Notes: a model not told the origin generated them from the sequence alone. A DNA stretch of 64,000 nt from Klebsiella pneumoniae (GCA_945878555.1 CAMDWI010000011.1:1-64000), one strand, 5' to 3'. Positions 9,299-18,403 are shown, counted from the first letter of the stretch. Made by a program: numbers and translations.

Positions 9299-10975
9299 CT
9301 ATGCTCCTTCCGTCTGTACCGCAGCACTGTTGTAAACGCGTTGTTTGAACGGCTCTATACCCAACCGGCGATAGGTTTCGAGGAACCGCTCATCTTCATG
9401 GCGATGTTCCACATAAACCTCGAGTATCTTGCCTATCGTGTCAGCCACCTCACGCTGGGCAATGGCCGGACCAAGACGGTCGCCCAGGGTGGCATCATTT
9501 GACGGAGAACCACCGAGCGTCAGCTGATAAAACTCCTCACCCTTCTTGTCGACACCCAGAATACCGATATGACCGACATGGTGATGGCCACAGGCGTTCA
9601 TGCAACCGGACATCTTGATCTGGATATCACCAATATCGTGCAGATAATCCATATCATCAAACTTCTTGTTGATCTGGTTTGCGATCGGGATCGAGCCGGC
9701 ATTCGCCAGCGAGCAGAAATCCAGACCCGGGCAGCAGATCATGTCGGTCAACAGACCAATGTTCGGTGTGGCCAGGTTCTGTGACTTCAAAGCCGTCCAC
9801 AGCGCATACAAATCACCCTGTTTGACATGGGCGAAAACCAGATTCTGATCATGAGTCGCACGGATTTCACCGGCGCTGTACTGATCAGCGAGATCAGCAA
9901 TAAATTCCATCTGCGTGTCGGTCACATCGCCCGGGGGAATACCCGGCATCTTCAGGGAGATAAATACACCGCGATAACCGGCCTGCTTGTGGGGCTTCAC
10001 ATTACGTTTCACCCAGTTGGCAAATGCGGTGTCCGCCGCCAGTTTCTCGTCAAAGGATTTATCAGCCGCCGCGTTGCTGTCATAGGCGGGATCGAGGAAA
10101 TACTTCTTCACCCGATCTATTTCCTTCTGGTCAAGTAACAGGACGGAGTCCCTGATTTGCAGCCACTCCTGCTCAACCATTTCTGCGAATTTTTCCGGGC
10201 CGATGGCCTTGACCAAGATCTTGATACGCGCCTTGTGGATATTGTCACGGCGTCCAAACAGGTTATACACCCGCAGGATAGCCTCCAGATAGGACAGCAG
10301 GTATTTCTTCTCCAGGAAGTCCTTGATGAACGCACCGATATACGGCAAACGACCCAGACCGCCGCCGACGAGTATGCGAAAACCGACCTCACCCTGTTCG
10401 TTCTTCACTACATAAATACCGATGTCATGCACCTGCACGGCGGCGCGATCAGTTGCAGCGCCGGAAACCGCAATCTTGAACTTTCTGGGTAGATAGGAAA
10501 ACTCCGGATGGAAGGTCGACCACTGACGAATAATTTCACAATACGACCGCGGATCCTCTATCTCGTCTGCGGCCACCCCGGCAAAATGGTCCGAGGTGAT
10601 ATTACGTATGCAATTACCTGAGGTCTGGATGGCGTGCATCTCGACACTGGCGAGATCGGCCAGGATGTCCGGCACGGTCTCCAGCCTCGGCCAGTTGTAC
10701 TGGATGTTCTGGCGGGTACTGAAATGACCATAACCCTTGTCATATTTACGGGCGATATGGCCGAGCATTCTCAATTGTGCAGAAGAGAGCAGTCCATACG
10801 GTATCGCAACACGCAACATGGGCGCATAACGCTGTATATAAAGACCGTTCATTAGTCGCAAGGGCCGAAACTCCTCTTCGGACAATTCACCGGCGAGAAA
10901 ACGCCGGGTCTGATCCCGGAACTGCTCTACGCGCTCGTTTACTATCGTCCTGTCATATTCGTCGTATATATACAT
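9299..10975 (-). CDS. cysI: Sulfite reductase hemoprotein (nitrite/sulfite reductase family)
   Basis: 558 residues of the siroheme and [4Fe-4S] nitrite/sulfite reductase family. The cluster and siroheme cysteines are present as CPGLDFC (C-x5-C) and GCMNAC (C-x3-C), and the substrate-side motif is seen in HFSTRQNIQYNW. The duplicated ferredoxin-like and siroheme halves are complete. With DUF934 directly downstream and no nitrite transport genes, an assimilatory sulfite reductase (six-electron reduction of sulfite to sulfide for cysteine synthesis) is the best reading. No flavoprotein subunit (cysJ) is nearby, so electrons may come from ferredoxin or another reductase. Confidence 0.92.
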   Translation of the reverse strand: MYIYDEYDRTIVNERVEQFRDQTRRFLAGELSEEEFRPLRLMNGLYIQRYAPMLRVAIPYGLLSSAQLRMLGHIARKYDKGYGHFSTRQNIQYNWPRLETVPDILADLASVEMHAIQTSGNCIRNITSDHFAGVAADEIEDPRSYCEIIRQWSTFHPEFSYLPRKFKIAVSGAATDRAAVQVHDIGIYVVKNEQGEVGFRILVGGGLGRLPYIGAFIKDFLEKKYLLSYLEAILRVYNLFGRRDNIHKARIKILVKAIGPEKFAEMVEQEWLQIRDSVLLLDQKEIDRVKKYFLDPAYDSNAAADKSFDEKLAADTAFANWVKRNVKPHKQAGYRGVFISLKMPGIPPGDVTDTQMEFIADLADQYSAGEIRATHDQNLVFAHVKQGDLYALWTALKSQNLATPNIGLLTDMICCPGLDFCSLANAGSIPIANQINKKFDDMDYLHDIGDIQIKMSGCMNACGHHHVGHIGILGVDKKGEEFYQLTLGGSPSNDATLGDRLGPAIAQREVADTIGKILEVYVEHRHEDERFLETYRRLGIEPFKQRVYNSAAVQTEGA

Positions 10976-11230
10976 CGTCGCTCTTTAATCTGTCAGATTG
11001 TGGTGTTTATCAGGGCTGCAAAAGATAACAATAAATTTATATTCATTAAAGTAATATATCCAAATATAGATATAACCATAGTGATCAGCTGTTGTGGCAA
11101 CAGTCCTGACCGGCTTTTATACCGGGAATTCTGAATGATTACAAAAAATCGCGGGCGTCTGTCTTCAGGACAAACGTAATCAGGCACTGGGCAAACCAGG
11201 ATCCGGTTGAATCCTGTGTGTGTTCTTATC

Positions 11231-11446
11231 CTACAGGAATTTATATTGCGCCATCAGCGCACGTCCCTTGCGGGTAACGTAGCCTTCTGCATCGATAAAG
11301 CCGCGCATCTTCGCCTCGGAATACAATGAATTCGGTTTGTGTTTGGGCAGATATACCAAACCGTCACCGTACCGGTACTGCAATATCATCGCGATCTGGG
11401 ACTCTGGTTCCTGCTGTTCTACTGGATTTTGTTTTAATGCCAACAT
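11231..11446 (-). CDS. Small conserved-looking hypothetical protein
   Basis: A 71-residue reading frame with a good ribosome-binding site (GGGGAAG, 8-9 bases before the ATG). Its C-terminal half (FIDAEGYVTRKGRALMAQY) resembles the end of a winged-helix or archaeal-type regulator helix, but that is only an impression. It is charged, has no membrane segment and stands alone between cysI and zapE. The good start signal and balanced composition argue for a real gene; function unknown. Confidence 0.6.
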   Translation of the reverse strand: MLALKQNPVEQQEPESQIAMILQYRYGDGLVYLPKHKPNSLYSEAKMRGFIDAEGYVTRKGRALMAQYKFL

Positions 11447-11682
11447 ATTTGCTACTTCCCCGCCTCCGGACTTTTATACTGATTTCTCAAGTGTTTTCAG
11501 TAAATTACGTGATTACATGGGTTTATATAATTCATCTTATTAATATTGTCAATAGAATCATGTAAATCCTTGTTCGAATTAGGATAAACCACCTGAAAAT
11601 TGCTGCACCTGCGAAATGACTTTAAAGATGGTTTCAAGATAACGGTGCCAGCTTCTGGAAATTCCAACGTTATTGATATTTG

Positions 11683-12825
11683 CTACTCAGGCTCGTGTTG
11701 CAGGGCAAGGTACTCATGGCTCTGCATCTCTATCAGGCGGCTGATTGTTCTTTCAAAACTGCTGGCCAGACGCTTGCCAACATACAGCGCCTGGACCGGG
11801 ACCGCCGCCGTCATGATCAGCTTCACGTTACGATCATAAAACTCGTCGACCAGCGTCATCAACCGTCTGGCCTGGTCATTCTGGTCCTCACCCAGCTGCG
11901 GGATATTCGCGATCAACACGGTCTGGAACAACCTCGCCAGTTCGATGTAATCGGCCGGGCCACGCGGACCGTCACAGATTGCACGAAAATCAAACCAGAC
12001 CACCCCGTCTGCACAACGTACGGTCTGTATTTGGCGGCCTTCAATCTCGATTGGTGCGGCGACGCTGCCTGTGTCCGGTGCCAGATGGGTAAATGCCGAT
12101 TCGAGCACCTCCCCTGCCCGCGCATCCAGCGGGTAGTGAAAGATCTCCGCGCTGTCGAGGAAGCGCAGACGGTAATCGATACCGGAATCGACATTAATCA
12201 CCTGACATTGTTGCATCAGCAACGCGATGGCGGGTAGAAACCGGTCGCGTTGCAGACCACCGGCGTAGAGATTGTCCGGATGCTGATTCGAGGTTGCTAC
12301 CAGCGTTACCCCGCGCTCATACAAGGCCTCCAGCAGTCCACTGAGCAACATCGCATCGGTAATATCGGACACATGGAATTCATCAAAGCAGATGACCCGG
12401 GCTTGTCGCGCAAATCCGTCGGCCACCTTGTGCAGAGGGTTTTCAATATTCTTCAGCGTCTTCAGCTCATGATGTACACGCTGCATGAAACGGTGAAAAT
12501 GGATGCGTAACTTGCGATCAACAGGCAGGCTGTCAAAAAACGCATCGACTATCCGGGTCTTGCCGCGGCCTACCCCGCCCCAGAAATACAGACCGCGCAC
12601 AGCCGTGCTGCGTCCGCCAGGCAAGTATTGTCGTAATCGTGCGTAGATACCTGTACCGGTCTCTTCACTGGCCAGCAGCTCATCATAAAGCTGCTGTGTC
12701 GCCTGCACCGCCAGCTGCTGGGCCGGATCGGCTACAATCTCGCCGTTCTGCAATCCCTGCTGGTAACGCTCCAAGGGTGTTTGTCTGTTCATGCCTGGGT
12801 CTATCAACTTAATCTCATCAATCAC
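11683..12825 (-). CDS. zapE: Cell division ATPase ZapE (AFG1 family)
   Basis: 380 residues of the AFG1/ZapE AAA-type ATPases. Walker A is GGVGRGKT, Walker B is VICFDEFHVSDI, and the sensor region reads VTLVATSNQHPDNLYAGGLQ (family-typical). ZapE associates with the Z ring and influences FtsZ bundling, mainly under stress. The start is either 12825 or Met12 (MNRQTPLERYQQG), at which many relatives begin. It is transcribed alone and divergent from the WYL regulator. Confidence 0.93.
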   Translation of the reverse strand: MIDEIKLIDPGMNRQTPLERYQQGLQNGEIVADPAQQLAVQATQQLYDELLASEETGTGIYARLRQYLPGGRSTAVRGLYFWGGVGRGKTRIVDAFFDSLPVDRKLRIHFHRFMQRVHHELKTLKNIENPLHKVADGFARQARVICFDEFHVSDITDAMLLSGLLEALYERGVTLVATSNQHPDNLYAGGLQRDRFLPAIALLMQQCQVINVDSGIDYRLRFLDSAEIFHYPLDARAGEVLESAFTHLAPDTGSVAAPIEIEGRQIQTVRCADGVVWFDFRAICDGPRGPADYIELARLFQTVLIANIPQLGEDQNDQARRLMTLVDEFYDRNVKLIMTAAVPVQALYVGKRLASSFERTISRLIEMQSHEYLALQHEPE

Positions 12826-12925
12826 GCCGACGGATTATATGCGATTTGGCCCGGGCATGTAGCCATGTCTTGAGGCGGGGGCTAAGATAAGGCGAGACGC
12901 TATACCGGGGGACAGCAGACACACT

Positions 12926-13909
12926 ATGGACAAGTTTGATCGTATATTTGAACTGAATAAAATCCTGAAACAACGCAAGACGCCTGTTTCCCGCGCTACC
13001 TTGCAGGAAAAACTGGAATGTTCCCGTGCCACAGTCGGGCGGATAGTCGAGGACATGCGAAACTATCTCGGCGCACCCATCATCTATAGCCGCGAGAAAA
13101 ACGGCTATTATTATGATCCGGAACAAAAGGCCCAGTATGAACTGCCCGGCCTGTGGCTGAACTCCTCCGAGCTGTATGCACTGCTGGTCACCCAGAAACT
13201 GCTGACAGCGGTCCAGCCCGGCCTGCTCGATTCGGCACTCGCACCGATACGTGAACGGGTCGACCAGATCCTGAAACACCGGCATCTGGGTCACCCTGAC
13301 ATCGACAAACGCCTGCGTATATTACAAATCGGGGCACGCGAGACCCACCTGAAAAACTTCCAGACGATTATTACCGCCCTGCTGGAGCGCAAACAGCTCC
13401 ATGTGCTCTACCATGGCCGCGCCCGCGACCAGACCACTGAACGTGATATCTCCCCCCAGCGTCTCGTCTATTACCGCAGCAACTGGTATCTGGACGCCTG
13501 GTGTCATCTGAACGAAGGTCTGCGCAGCTTTGCCCTTGATCGTCTCCACCCGATCTACACCAGTTACAGCCAGGCAATACAGATCGATGAGGCGACGCTA
13601 CAGGAACATTACACCGATGCGTATGGCATATTCGGCGGCAAGGCCGACAAGACCGCACGCCTGCGTTTCAGCGCCCGCGCGGCGACCTGGGTTGCGGATG
13701 AACAATGGCACCCGAATCAGACCGGGGTTGTTTTGCCCACCGGCGAATATGAACTGACGTTGCCTTACCATAATCCGACGGAACTAATCATGGATGTCCT
13801 GCGTTATGGCAAGGAGGTGCTGGTGCTGGAACCGGCGGAGCTGCGGCAGGAGGTGATCAAGCGGCTGAAGGAAACACTGGATAATTATACGGCACGGAAA
13901 TGCAAATAA
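12926..13909 (+). CDS. WYL-domain transcriptional regulator
   Basis: 327 residues with an N-terminal helix-turn-helix (about residues 1-60: KQRKTPVSRATLQEKLECSRATVGR). It is followed by a WYL domain (about 145-215: RLVYYRSNWYLDAWCH and LRSFALDRL) and a C-terminal extension. WYL regulators bind nucleic-acid or nucleotide ligands, and many control defence or DNA-damage loci. This one stands at the left edge of an accessory stretch (HIRAN, ORF6N, CRISPR repeat, toxin-antitoxin), which makes regulation of that stretch plausible but unproven. Confidence 0.88.
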   Translation: MDKFDRIFELNKILKQRKTPVSRATLQEKLECSRATVGRIVEDMRNYLGAPIIYSREKNGYYYDPEQKAQYELPGLWLNSSELYALLVTQKLLTAVQPGLLDSALAPIRERVDQILKHRHLGHPDIDKRLRILQIGARETHLKNFQTIITALLERKQLHVLYHGRARDQTTERDISPQRLVYYRSNWYLDAWCHLNEGLRSFALDRLHPIYTSYSQAIQIDEATLQEHYTDAYGIFGGKADKTARLRFSARAATWVADEQWHPNQTGVVLPTGEYELTLPYHNPTELIMDVLRYGKEVLVLEPAELRQEVIKRLKETLDNYTARKCK

Positions 13910-13991
13910 ATTGTTGTCTGCCGCAAGTTTTGAGCCCCTGTTCAGGTTAGCATGACTGAATAATCAGTATCAGACCGGGGAAAGACATCGA

Positions 13992-14915
13992 TTGAACTCA
14001 GATAATCCGCTACCAGGCTGGCCGCAAAATACCTTCGTACGGGAATCTGAAGGGACCGTATACGATACGGCATCGCATTGGTATCCATTCCTTGATAACC
14101 CGACTGACATACTGAAAAAATTACCAGAAATTGCAAAAAGGTATATACCGTTACGTGGTTATGGCAGTTTCTATACCGCATCACATGAAATGCCGCCAGA
14201 TTGGGCACAGGGAGCCCACTTCGGATGGCCTGATAACCATCATGGCCTCGTAGTTACCGTCAAGGATGAAGTTCCATTTCGCAAAATAACAGCCGTTTAT
14301 CCTTACTGTGAATCAGGGATTGAGGTTTCGATGACCCTGAAACAGGTTACGGTCAGGGAAAATGGCGTAGAGGCATGGATAACTGCAATGTGGGATGGAA
14401 CGCCGATCACTTTTTTTGACACCCGTTTTCTGAATAACCGCTGTTGGTATGAGACAGATAAACTCTTCAATTTTATTCTGGTCGGCATAGCGTACGACGC
14501 TGGAATATCTGAAAGTCCCCAATTTCCATTTAATCCGGATTCGCAGGTCGTGAACTGGCTGGAGAACTATTCGAGAGAAAACAACCTGCCACAACCGGTT
14601 TTTACAGGCACCCTCAGTCTGGAGGGTATGGGCCTGTTTTTGCCAATCACCGACGGGGGTAGAGATGATTATCAGTTTCGAGGCACGGTGACCTCTGTAA
14701 AAGAGGCCCCTCAGATTCTGGGACAACCCGGATGGCTGGTTCGCGCAACCGTGATGCGATATGGAAATCTGGATGAAGACCTGGAAATTCTGATTATAAA
14801 GCGTATCTGGAAAGGCGGCCATCCCCCGGCTAAAGGACAAGACATAGAGGGAACCCTGTGGCTGCAAGGCTATCTTTGGTCCAGCCATGAGTGGGAAATG
14901 CGGGGGAGTAAATAG
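13992..14915 (+). CDS. Hypothetical protein with possible C-terminal OB-like domain
   Basis: 307 residues, not recognised. The best start is TTG at 13992, preceded by GGGGAAA. The N-terminal two thirds are rich in Trp, Tyr and Phe (HWYPFLDNP, GYGSFYTASHEMPPDW, MWDGTPITFFDTRF), with no signal peptide. The last 90 residues (YQFRGTVTSVKEAP to QDIEGTLWLQGYLW) alternate beta strands in a way that suggests an OB-type barrel. It is followed by the HIRAN gene 99 bases later on the same strand. It is a real gene by length and composition; function unknown. Confidence 0.65.
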   Translation: MNSDNPLPGWPQNTFVRESEGTVYDTASHWYPFLDNPTDILKKLPEIAKRYIPLRGYGSFYTASHEMPPDWAQGAHFGWPDNHHGLVVTVKDEVPFRKITAVYPYCESGIEVSMTLKQVTVRENGVEAWITAMWDGTPITFFDTRFLNNRCWYETDKLFNFILVGIAYDAGISESPQFPFNPDSQVVNWLENYSRENNLPQPVFTGTLSLEGMGLFLPITDGGRDDYQFRGTVTSVKEAPQILGQPGWLVRATVMRYGNLDEDLEILIIKRIWKGGHPPAKGQDIEGTLWLQGYLWSSHEWEMRGSK

Positions 14916-15014
14916 TCCAGATAATTTTTTTTAGATACCTGTATGGACAACCTCACGAAATGAGCCTGTGACAGGTGCAAACTCCGCAATCAACCACTTT
15001 TGTGAGGGTTTGCC

Positions 15015-15431
15015 ATGAACCGTCGAGGATTCTTTAACCGTATCAGCAGCCTGTTGGCTGCCTTACCTGCCGTCGCCACGGCCTTGCCTGCCGTCACATC
15101 GACCTACCCTCGACTTCCGGCTACCACGATACTGTCACTGGTCTCTACCAAGGTCGCCGGATTTCAGTATTACCAGGGAGAACAGATATGGTACAAGCTC
15201 CAATCCAGTCAGGCTTTGGAACTGAAACGACAGCCCGACAACACCCATGATCGCCGGGCGGTAGAGGTTTACTGGCAAGGCCACAAGCTGGGATATGTTC
15301 CGCGCCGGGACAATGCCGTCATCGCCCAGATGCTGGACAACGGGACGACCTTACAGGCGAGCATTACAAAGCTGGATGAGGATGAAGACGACTGGAACCG
15401 TATTCGATTCACAATTCTTGCGAAGTTGTGA
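15015..15431 (+). CDS. Exported HIRAN-domain protein
   Basis: 138 residues. Residues 1-30 look like a signal peptide of the twin-arginine type (MNRRGFFNRISSLLAALPAV). The rest is a HIRAN domain: VAGFQYYQG, LKRQPDNTHDRRAVEVYW, KLGYVPRRDNAVIAQMLDNG. HIRAN domains bind DNA ends in helicases such as HLTF and RAD5, but stand-alone bacterial versions are of unknown role. A nucleic-acid-type domain behind an export signal is odd. The start follows GAGGG at a suitable distance. Its neighbours on both sides are uncharacterised proteins on the same strand. Confidence 0.8.
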   Translation: MNRRGFFNRISSLLAALPAVATALPAVTSTYPRLPATTILSLVSTKVAGFQYYQGEQIWYKLQSSQALELKRQPDNTHDRRAVEVYWQGHKLGYVPRRDNAVIAQMLDNGTTLQASITKLDEDEDDWNRIRFTILAKL

Positions 15432-15527
15432 TGATGGATATCGGCTAAATTGCTATAAAAAAACCGTCTCTGCGACAGCGACTATCAATAATAAAAACTC
15501 TCTCGGTGAGTAAAAGTCCCATTTAGA

Positions 15528-16571
15528 ATGGATATTATCAAACTGAAAACCGCAGTACGTAAAGCCCTGATGGCTGCTGACGCCCGCTATTATTCCTGGA
15601 CGCCTGAACAACAGGAAGGATTCCGGGCCACTATGAGTGAGGACGCAGGCAACCGGGCAGACACCGTGCTGTTGAAAGAACTTCTTGGTATCTCTTGCAC
15701 GGCAAAAAACGCCGGGCAAGTCTGGAAAGACCTGCCAATCTCAAAACTCGATAAACTGAATTGTGCAAAACTGCTCACCAGAGGTATCGGTGCAGACATG
15801 ATCTTCCTCAACGAGTCGATGGATGAAAACACCAGTCTGCTTGATTTTAATACCCTCTATGACTACGACTTCAATGATCACCTGTTTCAGGAACAGGCAA
15901 ACAATAGAGACTTCAAAGACTATCAAGCCCGCGATTATTACGCGTTACGCTTTTCACGCTGGGCCAGGCTTATCATTAACGACTGCTTTCATTACGCCAC
16001 CCTGTATTCGCTGGCCGGGTATGTGATCGATCAGGCCGAAGACAAAGGGTCCGACATAATCCGGATCCTGATACCGCATGAATTTGTCGAAGGGAAAAAT
16101 CACGGCAAGACCGAAAAGAGTGGCGTTGTGTGGGACATGCAAATCGATGCTGACGGCCAGGAAAAACAACTGGACGAGCTGAAAAGCCGCTGGCATCAAT
16201 ACACTCAGCAACGCTGGGTGGAACTCAGTCAGGCATTACTCCACACCGACCCGGCCGTTTATATGGTGGACATCGACCAGCACGGTGAACAGCACCGTAA
16301 TTTCATATTCAACAATGAAACCGCCCTGAAACAAATCCGCTGGCGGCATTTTCTTGCAGATTGTGAACAGATTAAAGCAGATTTTGCAAATGTCACTGAC
16401 ATGGAGAAACAGGAACTGGTGCAGGCAGAGAGCTGGTTGCGGGGAATGCACAAAAACATCATTGAAAACTTTAATCCTGATGTGATCAGACTGAGAAAAA
16501 TACGGAAGGTTGTTGTGGCGCCAGGGGCGTTCGATGTTCTGATGAATGTAGATAACGTCGAACCGGAGTAA
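15528..16571 (+). CDS. Hypothetical protein, 347 residues
   Basis: Not recognised. A soluble, mildly acidic, largely helical protein with no signal peptide or membrane segment. Notable stretches are the aromatic/charged core ARDYYALRFSRWARLI and a long charged helix-rich C-terminal half ending in KVVVAPGAFDVLMNVDNV. No clear ribosome-binding site precedes the ATG at 15528. It follows the HIRAN gene by 96 bases and precedes the ORF6N gene by 15, so it may share a transcript with the latter. A role cannot be assigned. Confidence 0.65.
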   Translation: MDIIKLKTAVRKALMAADARYYSWTPEQQEGFRATMSEDAGNRADTVLLKELLGISCTAKNAGQVWKDLPISKLDKLNCAKLLTRGIGADMIFLNESMDENTSLLDFNTLYDYDFNDHLFQEQANNRDFKDYQARDYYALRFSRWARLIINDCFHYATLYSLAGYVIDQAEDKGSDIIRILIPHEFVEGKNHGKTEKSGVVWDMQIDADGQEKQLDELKSRWHQYTQQRWVELSQALLHTDPAVYMVDIDQHGEQHRNFIFNNETALKQIRWRHFLADCEQIKADFANVTDMEKQELVQAESWLRGMHKNIIENFNPDVIRLRKIRKVVVAPGAFDVLMNVDNVEPE

Positions 16572-16586
16572 AGGAATGACGCGATT

Positions 16587-17207
16587 ATGGGAACAAGTGT
16601 TGGGCTTGTAGAAAATGGAAGACTCAAAAAACGAAAGGGAAAATCAGGGTACATGACCACGAAACAATCAAAAAAATCTGCCGGAGGTAAACAAACGGCA
16701 ATCGCTGCGGCGCGGAATATTGAAAAACAAATATTGTTGATCCGGGGTGAAAAAATCATGCTGGACTTCGACCTGGCAGCACTTTATGAGGTTCAGACAA
16801 AAGTGTTGATCCAGGCTGTCAAGCGGAATCTGGATCGGTTCCCCGACGACTTCATGTTTCAACTGACAAAACAGGAGCTGATAAACTTGAGGTCACAATT
16901 TGTGACTTCAAGTTGGGGTGGACGCCGTTACCCTCCCTATGCCTTCACTGAACAAGGCGTTGCCATGCTTTCCAGTGTATTACGCAGCAACCGGGCAGTG
17001 CAGGTCAATATCGAAATCATGCGTGCCTTCGTCAAACTGCGGCAGATGCTGGCTTCACATGCGGACCTGGCGAAAAAATTCGAGGACTTGGAGCGTAAAT
17101 ATGATAAACAATTTAAAGTCGTATTCGAGGCCATCCGACAATTAATGATTCCACCTGAACCCAGACAGAAAAGCCAGATTGGATTTGTCTGGGATAAAGA
17201 GAAATAA
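16587..17207 (+). CDS. ORF6N-domain (phage KilA-N type) DNA-binding protein
   Basis: 206 residues. After a basic tail (residues 1-40) comes an ORF6N domain: [20 protein letters not shown], then [18 protein letters not shown], and [16 protein letters not shown] coiled-coil stretch follows ([23 protein letters not shown]). These proteins come from phages and mobile islands and are thought to bind DNA. Met24 (near 16656) is an alternative start that keeps the whole domain. It marks this stretch as mobile-element-derived. Confidence 0.88.
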   Translation: MGTSVGLVENGRLKKRKGKSGYMTTKQSKKSAGGKQTAIAAARNIEKQILLIRGEKIMLDFDLAALYEVQTKVLIQAVKRNLDRFPDDFMFQLTKQELINLRSQFVTSSWGGRRYPPYAFTEQGVAMLSSVLRSNRAVQVNIEIMRAFVKLRQMLASHADLAKKFEDLERKYDKQFKVVFEAIRQLMIPPEPRQKSQIGFVWDKEK

Positions 17208-17369
17208 ATTAAAAATGGATTATTCAGACTTTAGGATAAGGCAAACATTAATATCGCTGAGGATTATGGCGACAGTTTATTTAATCATCTGGATCAATTG
17301 GAATAATATGAATTTTCTCAAGCTTAAATTATGTAAACCGCCCCCTGATTCTTCGCATACCTGAAACGC

Positions 17370-17402
17370 GTCGCGCCCCGCACGGGGCGCGTGGATTGAC
17401 AG
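17370..17402 (+). CRISPR. Solitary type I-C-like CRISPR repeat, no array
   Basis: A 33-base stretch whose first 30 bases match the type I-C repeat as I know it: gtcgcgcccc, then a perfect 7-bp stem GCGCCCC/GGGGCGC around GCA, then gtggattga. The last three bases (cag instead of aac) are degenerate, as is common for the leader-distal repeat. No second repeat, spacer periodicity or cas gene is seen in this window. It lies in the gap 17208-17551, which otherwise holds only the operator of the next gene and no convincing coding sequence. An orphaned array end or a captured single repeat are both possible. Confidence 0.7.
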
Positions 17403-17520
17403 CACAGGTAGCAAGGAATGAAAACAAGCGCAACATAGAAGCGGGGCAATTCTAATATCAAATAATTCACGTTTTATCCCCAGAAACCGCTATTGACAGC
17501 CCTCGCATCTGCTCCACTTT

Positions 17521-17536
17521 TTATGTGTACACATAA
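17521..17536. promoter_or_regulatory. 16-bp perfect palindrome, probable antitoxin operator
   Basis: Bases 17521-17536 (ttatgtgtacacataa) are a perfect palindrome centred 23 bases before the start at 17552. TGTGTACACA palindromes are typical operators of ribbon-helix-helix antitoxins, so this is the expected autoregulatory site of the adjacent fused gene. A TTGACA at 17493-17498 may be the -35 element, but no well-spaced -10 was found. A good ribosome-binding site (GGAG, 17542-17545) follows. Confidence 0.65.
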
Positions 17537-17551
17537 TAAGTGGAGAAAGTT

Positions 17552-17896
17552 ATGAATTTAACCTTATCGCTTGATGAAAAGCTGCTTGAGCGTGCGCGTG
17601 TCGCAGCCCAGGCCCAGGGCAAAAGCGTTAATCAATTAGTCAGGGAATATCTGGAACAGATGCAGATTCTGTTCAGGTTGAATATTGTTCAAATTACACC
17701 GGATGACGTGCTGGCTGCAATTGACCTGCACCGCTTGCATGTTCTGTCTTTCTGGGATGCTTTGATCCTGCATGCCGCCCGCAAGGCCGGATGTTCCGTG
17801 TTGTATTCCGAAGATATGGGGCATGGACAGATTATTGAGGGAATCCATATACGTAATCCGTTCATTCGGGCACGTGCTGGAGTAGACCCGGTTTAG
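17552..17896 (+). pseudogene. Fused remnant: ribbon-helix-helix antitoxin joined to C-terminal part of a PIN toxin
   Basis: 114 residues that combine two genes. Residues 1-37 are a ribbon-helix-helix antitoxin N-terminus (MNLTLSLDEKLLERARVAA, GKSVNQLVREYLEQM). From about residue 40 the sequence is the end of a VapC-type PIN toxin (LSFWDALILHAARKAGCSV, LYSEDMGHGQ, IEGIHIRNPF). The antitoxin C-terminus and the toxin N-terminus, with its first catalytic acids, are missing. A single in-frame deletion across a vapBC operon explains this. The ribosome-binding site and operator survive, so the product may still be made as a repressor. A GTG at 17540 is a less likely start. Confidence 0.75.
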
Positions 17897-17965
17897 TGTA
17901 AGCTTGATAATTGAGGCAATTTCAAAGCTGATTCGGAAATCGTGGATGAACTGGAAAATGTAAAG

Positions 17966-18403
17966 TCAGGTCAGGCCTTCATGGACTATTAATCCCGATT
18001 GTTTCGCCGCCCGATTCAGTTGTCCATCAAAGCAGGCGAATACAATTGGCACCCGATGATTTTCCTGCTGCAAGGCGTGGGCCGCCGCAAGATGCATCGC
18101 GTCATAGGCCTTCAGGGGAAATTGCTGTACCAGCCTGACGGCATCGACGAGTAAACGGGCATTGGTGGCGATCACAAGTGTCGAAGCCCAGTCCTCCCGG
18201 AACTGTGCGTGTACCTGCTGCAATTGATTTGCGCTCAGACGCCGCTCCCGGCCTGCTCGCTCAAACGCCGCCGAAATTTCAACCTGCGCCAGTTCATGCG
18301 CGGCAATAACCTCGGCCTGGTCCATCAGACTCAGGATCATCTCCCGCCCTGGTTCGAGTATATAGTTCTTGATATAGGCAGAGGAATCCAGGTAAAGAAT
18401 CAC
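17966..18403 (-). CDS. PIN-domain ribonuclease toxin (VapC family)
   Basis: 145 residues with the four acidic PIN landmarks: Asp in LYLDSSAYIK near the N-terminus, Glu in QVEISAAF, Asp in AYDAMHLAAAH, and Asp in FACFDGQLNRAA. VapC toxins are Mg-dependent RNases that cleave tRNA or rRNA to stop growth. The start ATG overlaps the stop of the upstream Phd-type antitoxin by four bases, the classical coupled arrangement. All catalytic residues are present, so this pair looks functional. Confidence 0.9.
   Translation of the reverse strand: MILYLDSSAYIKNYILEPGREMILSLMDQAEVIAAHELAQVEISAAFERAGRERRLSANQLQQVHAQFREDWASTLVIATNARLLVDAVRLVQQFPLKAYDAMHLAAAHALQQENHRVPIVFACFDGQLNRAAKQSGLIVHEGLT

Noticed and set aside
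10993-11187. 64-residue minus-strand frame upstream of cysI
   Set aside because: It has no convincing ribosome-binding site and an unusual composition; more likely part of the cysI control region.
17179-17364. 61-residue frame overlapping the ORF6N end
   Set aside because: It overlaps a real gene, has no start signal and has low-complexity AT-rich content.
17370-17402. Reading the GC-rich hairpin as a plain terminator of the ORF6N gene
   Set aside because: No T-run follows, it lies about 160 bases after the stop, and the sequence beyond the stem matches a CRISPR repeat.
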